Part shown: in pieces, positions 21,648 through 25,069 of the stretch | Layout: each line of letters opens with the position of its first letter | How positions within the stretch are numbered: the first letter of the stretch is position 1 | Assembly: GCA_020025655.1 (NCBI GenBank) | Contig: JAHHRR010000026.1 | Location: 1 to 25,069 of the forward strand | Direction of reading: 5' to 3' | Length of the DNA stretch: 25,069 nt | DNA from: Oscillospiraceae bacterium | GTDB taxonomy: Bacteria; Bacillota; Clostridia; Oscillospirales; Oscillospiraceae | Translations under genes and position numbers: made by a program | Notes under the pieces: generated by a model | What the model was told of the DNA's origin: nothing | Seen by the model: only the letters and a program-made list of their open reading frames with translations | Databases searched by the model: none

Positions 21648-23543
21648 TCAGTCAAACCTTCTGTCGTAAAGCAGAGCCGCATTCAAAACCACCAGAACCG
21701 AACCTGCATTATGTACCAGCGCACCGGTAACCGGATTGAGTATACCCAGCACAGACAGGGTCACTGCCACTGCATTTATGCACATTGAGGCGGTTATATT
21801 TCCCTTAATGGTTCTGAGGGCGGAGCTTGCAAGACGCTTTAAATATACAAGCTGCGAAATATTATCCTGCATCAGTGCCGCATCCGCCGCCTCAACTGCT
21901 ATATCGCTGCCTATTCCACCCATTGCAACGCCTACATTTGCAGTTTTAAGAGCCGGAGCATCATTTACTCCGTCGCCTATCATGCACACAATATTCCCCG
22001 GCTTTTTTAAGCCCTCTATCGCCGCTACCTTCTCATCCGGCAAAAGCTCTGCTCTTATTTCCTTAACTCCTGCACACACTGCAAAATGCTCCGCCGCCTT
22101 ACGGTTATCGCCTGTCAGAAGCACGCTGCGCACGCCCATAGCGCTGAGTTTTTCAACACTTTCCTTTGCATCGGGTCTTAGAATATCCGCAAGAGCTATC
22201 ACGCCGAGGCACTCTGCTTCATCTGCAACAACAATCAGCGCCATACCCTGATCTCTGAAATCATCTAATATTTCTTTCGCCGCTAAGCAGCAGACGATTC
22301 CCTTCTCCTTGAGATATTCCTCGCTTCCGCAGAAAATTTTTCTGCCTTCAACCAGCGCTTCCACGCCTTTTCCGGCCTCCATACGGAAATCCTCAGGCTC
22401 TGCCGGTTTAAGCTCCAGCTCTTTTACCTTTGCCGCAACTGCCTTTCCCAGCGGATGCTCACTTCTGGATTCGGCAGCTCCTGCGAGACTAAGCAGCTCA
22501 TTTTCATCAAGGCCCTCGGCAAAGGTTTTCACGCCCGAAACCTCCAGTCTGCCATAGGTAAGAGTACCGGTTTTATCAAATGCCACCGTATCGACTCTTC
22601 CCAGAGTTTCAAGTGCCTCTCCGGATTTTATGATTACGCCTTTCTTAGCCGCCTGACCGATTGCCGCCATTACAGTTGTGGGAGTTGCAAGCGCCAGAGC
22701 GCAGGGGCAGAAAACTACAAGAACCGTAACGCCTCTGTTAAGCGCCGTCATAAGCTCCATGCCAAGGGCATAATTTATCACAAATGCACCTATGGCTATC
22801 GCAAGTGCAATAGGTACAAGCCATACCGACCATTTATCTGCAATTCGCTGTACAGGCGCTTTCTTCTCGTCGGCCTGCTCAACCATGCGGATGAGCTTCT
22901 GAAGGGAAGAATCCTCTCCCACCTCGGTTGCCTCAATATCCATGGAACCGAAGCAGTTGAGAGTACCGCAGAACACTTTATCCCCTGCTTTTTTGTCAAC
23001 CGGCAGAGATTCGCCCGTCATAACCGACTGGTCAACGGAACTTTCGCCTGAAACAACAATTCCGTCCACGGGAATTTTCTCACCCGGAAGCACACGGAGA
23101 AGATTACCCCTCTGTATCTTCTCCGCAGGTATCATTATTTCTTCAACTGTTTCTCCCTTTTCAGTCAGAAGCCGCCCTTGGGAAGGGGTCAGAGCAATAA
23201 GCTCTGAAAGTCCTTTTTTGGCCCGTGCAACAGTCATATCCTCAAGTATGGCACCGATAGCCATAATAAATGCAACCTCACCGGCTGCAAAAAGTTCTCC
23301 TATAAGCAAAGAAGCAAGCATTGCAATGGATATAAGCAGGCATGAGGAAACCCATTTCTGCTTTACAAGTCTGGTAATCGCAAGATACAGCAGAGGGTAT
23401 CCCGACAAAATAACCGTAACCCATGCCGGATCTACGGGCAGAGATTTTCCTGTCAGCATGAGAATCAGGCTGCACAGCAGGAAAATTCCGGATATTATTG
23501 TAAATCTAAGACCTGCAAATTCATCGCACATCTTTTTTAACAT
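21648..23543 (-). CDS. P1B-type heavy-metal-translocating ATPase
   Basis: A 631-residue P-type ATPase with no N-terminal metal-binding domain. In order: two membrane pairs before residue 110, actuator motif TGES (176-179), membrane metal site CPC (279-281) in VFCPCALALATPTT, phosphorylated D323 in DKTGT, nucleotide-site HP (363-364), hinge GDGVND (523-528), and two final membrane helices. It should pump a soft or transition metal ion out of the cell using ATP. The last helix reads HNAGSVLVVLN, where Zn/Cd/Pb exporters have a D-x-G motif and group P1B-4 has HEGG(T/S), so the ion is uncertain. AAGGAGG eight bases before the ATG supports the start. The divergent TetR gene and nearby repeats suggest induced expression. 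Confidence 0.93.
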   Translation of the reverse strand: MLKKMCDEFAGLRFTIISGIFLLCSLILMLTGKSLPVDPAWVTVILSGYPLLYLAITRLVKQKWVSSCLLISIAMLASLLIGELFAAGEVAFIMAIGAILEDMTVARAKKGLSELIALTPSQGRLLTEKGETVEEIMIPAEKIQRGNLLRVLPGEKIPVDGIVVSGESSVDQSVMTGESLPVDKKAGDKVFCGTLNCFGSMDIEATEVGEDSSLQKLIRMVEQADEKKAPVQRIADKWSVWLVPIALAIAIGAFVINYALGMELMTALNRGVTVLVVFCPCALALATPTTVMAAIGQAAKKGVIIKSGEALETLGRVDTVAFDKTGTLTYGRLEVSGVKTFAEGLDENELLSLAGAAESRSEHPLGKAVAAKVKELELKPAEPEDFRMEAGKGVEALVEGRKIFCGSEEYLKEKGIVCCLAAKEILDDFRDQGMALIVVADEAECLGVIALADILRPDAKESVEKLSAMGVRSVLLTGDNRKAAEHFAVCAGVKEIRAELLPDEKVAAIEGLKKPGNIVCMIGDGVNDAPALKTANVGVAMGGIGSDIAVEAADAALMQDNISQLVYLKRLASSALRTIKGNITASMCINAVAVTLSVLGILNPVTGALVHNAGSVLVVLNAALLYDRRFD

Positions 23544-23597
23544 TAAAAAATCCTCCTTGCTTTTAGCTCATAAATATAGTACAACAGATACATTACA

Positions 23598-23620
23598 GAA
23601 CACTTTGTTTCTTTAAGTTC
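23598..23620. promoter_or_regulatory. Candidate TetR operator at the ATPase transcription start
   Basis: GAAC (23598-23601) and GTTC (23617-23620) bracket a T-rich centre resembling the repeat at 23680-23701. It lies immediately downstream of the ATPase -10 box, where bound protein would block initiation. The symmetry is imperfect. Confidence 0.4.
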
Positions 23621-23650
23621 ATTATATTCGCTGTTAAGAAAAAAGGGCAA
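23621..23650 (-). promoter_or_regulatory. Sigma-A-like promoter of the metal ATPase gene
   Basis: On the minus strand, TTGCCC (23650-23645), an 18-base spacer, and TATAAT (23626-23621). The leader is about 70 bases. Confidence 0.65.
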
Positions 23651-23679
23651 GGTACAATTATCCTGCTATGAACGATAAT

Positions 23680-23701
23680 GAACATATTTTCTAAAATGTT
23701 C
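23680..23701. promoter_or_regulatory. Candidate TetR operator before the regulator gene
   Basis: A 22-base inverted repeat with perfect six-base ends GAACAT (23680-23685) and ATGTTC (23696-23701) and a partly symmetric A/T centre. It lies one base before the GGAGG of the TetR gene, suiting autorepression. Confidence 0.5.
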
Positions 23702-23713
23702 GGAGGTGCAAAC

Positions 23714-24277
23714 ATGGACAGGCGCCAGCAAAAAACCAGAGCGGCAATTTTCGCCGCATTTGAAAGTCTTTTAAACAAGGAGCCGTACAGCAAGATAACC
23801 GTTCAGGATATTATTGATGAAGCCAATGTGGGCAGGACTACATTCTACGCCCATTTTGAAACCAAAGATGCTCTTTTGCAGCAGCTGTGCAGCAATCTTT
23901 TCAATCATGTATTTTCAGATCAGCCCGGAATCTCTGACTCACATCTTTTTTCGCTTTCCGAGGGTGATACTCAGCACGTGGTTACGCATATTCTATTCCA
24001 CCTTAAAGATAACGGGAAAAATCTTGCAAAGCTTCTGGTGGGAGAAAGCAGTGATGTATTCCTTTTCTACTTCAAGCAGCATCTGGACGAGGTTGTTACA
24101 AGGTACATTCTTGCTGACATGAAGCACAGTAATCACGATATTCCCGAAGAGTTTCTCCGCAACCACATTGCCGGCAGCTTTGTGAACATGGCCCAATGGT
24201 GGATAAGACGTGGCATGAAAGAAAGTCCGGAGGAAATGGCAAAGTATTTCATGGCAGTAATAGAGCCTATACTCTGA
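23714..24277 (+). CDS. TetR/AcrR-family transcriptional regulator
   Basis: A 187-residue regulator. Residues 1-50 are the TetR DNA-binding domain: RRQQKTRAAIFAAFESLL, then ITVQDIIDEANVGRTTFYAHF with the recognition helix, then ETKDALLQQL. The C-terminal helical half, ending GSFVNMAQWWIRRGMKESPE, resembles the TetR C-terminal domain common in Firmicutes and binds an unknown ligand. The upstream in-frame ATG at 23678 lies within the inverted repeat and lacks a ribosome binding site. GGAGG, about seven bases before the ATG at 23714, marks the true start. It is divergent from the P1B ATPase, so it probably represses that gene. TetR-type metal regulators exist (for example SczA for zinc and ComR for copper), which makes metal sensing reasonable but unproven. 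Confidence 0.92.
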   Translation: MDRRQQKTRAAIFAAFESLLNKEPYSKITVQDIIDEANVGRTTFYAHFETKDALLQQLCSNLFNHVFSDQPGISDSHLFSLSEGDTQHVVTHILFHLKDNGKNLAKLLVGESSDVFLFYFKQHLDEVVTRYILADMKHSNHDIPEEFLRNHIAGSFVNMAQWWIRRGMKESPEEMAKYFMAVIEPIL

Positions 24278-24394
24278 GTAAGGGATTCTCTTTCGGTTAG
24301 CGTTTTCTTTAAATCTGATACATGAGAAACTTACAGTTCAGGAAAAATATTTCCTTTTCCATGCGCTGACTCTGTACTGCAAAAATCAAAATTT

Positions 24395-24431
24395 AAAGCC
24401 TGTGAAAACTCGGTTTTCACAGGCTTTTTTT
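24395..24431. terminator. Terminator between the TetR and AraC genes
   Basis: Perfect 15-base arms (24395-24409 and 24413-24427) with core GCCTGTGAAAAC/GTTTTCACAGGC, a three-base loop, and a seven-T run on the plus strand. The T-run overlaps the AraC stop codon, so it serves the convergent pair, most strongly the TetR side. Confidence 0.85.
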
Positions 24432-25069
24432 ATTCGTTTTTCCCTTTTCTGAACTGCAGGGGTGTCATACCGCAGATATTTTTAAATACCACATAGAAGT
24501 ATTTGACGTTTGAAAAGCCAACTGTCTCTGCTATTGTTTCAACCGAAAGCTCGGACTCTCTAAGCAGTTTCTTTGCCTTTTCCACTCTTATATTATTGAG
24601 CTGCTGGCTTATTGAGCAGCCCAGAGTTTCTTTAAATATTCTGCCCAGATAGGCAGAGCTCATATCAAGTTCATCTGCAAGACTTGCAGGTGAGAGATTC
24701 GGGTCTGCAAATTCCCTGCCCATAATCTCCTCTGCCTTTTTAACAATCGAGGTATAATGGTTCATTCTCTGCTTCCGGTAGTGCTCAACTACGGTTTTAA
24801 ATGCACTGCGGTATTTCTCGTCCAGCTCCGAAATGTCCTTTAGATTTTTAAAGAATTCTTCGCTTACCAGCGGCTTGAGTTCCGGAAGTACCGCCTCCAT
24901 AAGCTCTGCAAGCTTATGGAAGATAACCAGCTGTTCCACATGGCCGCTTCCCTGAAGCTCAGTCAGAAGTTTTGCCCATATAGTCTCCGCCTCCTGAATG
25001 TTCCGGTTTTTAAGTGCTGAAAGTATCTCTGCCGGACGCTCTTTGGTTTCATCCGTCAGATGCTTTGTA
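24430..25069 (-). CDS. AraC-family transcriptional regulator (partial, 5' end beyond window)
   Basis: The frame is open from the right edge to a TAA at 24430, giving at least 212 residues. The GTG at 24939 is internal, because coding continues upstream (KNRNIQEAETIWAKLL and earlier). The last 100 residues are the double helix-turn-helix AraC domain: SPASLADELDMSSAYLGRIF as the first, LSVETIAETVGFSNVKYFYV as the second, then FKNICGMTPLQFRKG. The region before it is helical and may be a linker or part of a sensor. The N-terminal sensor domain (receiver, cupin or cache-like) is outside the window, so signal and targets are unknown. Confidence 0.9.
   Translation of the reverse strand, partial: TKHLTDETKERPAEILSALKNRNIQEAETIWAKLLTELQGSGHVEQLVIFHKLAELMEAVLPELKPLVSEEFFKNLKDISELDEKYRSAFKTVVEHYRKQRMNHYTSIVKKAEEIMGREFADPNLSPASLADELDMSSAYLGRIFKETLGCSISQQLNNIRVEKAKKLLRESELSVETIAETVGFSNVKYFYVVFKNICGMTPLQFRKGKNE

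Noticed and set aside
24430..24939. Complete small AraC regulator starting at 24939
   Set aside because: The 24939 codon is an internal GTG without a ribosome binding site, and the frame stays open to the window edge with protein-like sequence.
1..25069. Mobile elements, prophage, CRISPR arrays or toxin-antitoxin modules
   Set aside because: No transposase, integrase, phage structural gene, terminal repeats or regularly spaced direct repeats are visible; the genes are mostly ordinary chromosomal functions.

Overview
The window looks like chromosomal DNA of a Gram-positive, anaerobic gut-type Clostridia (Bacillota). The evidence is A/T-rich intergenic regions with sigma-A-like promoters, strong GGAG-type ribosome binding sites, intrinsic terminators after most units, a lipoprotein-anchored ABC binding protein, an FMN-riboswitch rib operon, a YugP-type zinc peptidase, and a siroheme reductase with built-in ferredoxin clusters. 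A membrane-tethered serpin recalls the serpins of Eubacterium siraeum and related Oscillospirales, but that placement is inference. I see no insertion sequence, prophage, CRISPR array or rRNA operon.

Layout, left to right. 1-1524 (minus): FecCD-type permease (cut by the edge) and its lipoprotein binding protein, an iron, haem or corrinoid importer. 1698-3603: a siroheme/[4Fe-4S] reductase divergent from a LysR regulator, with an inverted repeat over the reductase -35 box. 3915-5891 (minus): a MATE transporter and an MntP-type manganese exporter. 6090-9846 (plus): an anchored serpin, a DIP1984-family protein, a tRNA-like structured element, and an anchored M20 peptidase. 9956-11272 (minus): a GT39-like membrane glycosyltransferase. 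11477-15860 (minus): riboflavin operon: promoter, FMN riboswitch, two tandem terminators, ribD, ribE, ribBA, ribH, and a HAD phosphatase whose start overlaps the ribH stop. 15867-17194 (minus): DUF4186 protein and a PfkB sugar kinase. 17414-21497 (plus): zinc membrane peptidase, a 670-base gap holding a probable structured small RNA and a possible gene remnant, pyroglutamyl peptidase, and an S9 prolyl-oligopeptidase-family enzyme. 21648-24277: a P1B metal ATPase divergent from a TetR regulator, with two related inverted repeats at the two starts. 24430-25069 (minus): the C-terminal part of an AraC-type regulator, cut by the edge.

Themes: metal and cofactor handling (importer, MntP, P1B ATPase, siroheme protein, riboflavin synthesis) and peptide turnover (M20, YugP-like, Pcp, S9) beside a protease inhibitor. 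The least ordinary items are the candidate RNA at about 18383-18630, the serpin with an alanine at the predicted P1 site, the riboswitch with two terminators and a long-range complement to the second, and the HAD enzyme coupled to ribH. Start codons were revised for several genes on ribosome-binding-site and family grounds, as noted in each entry.
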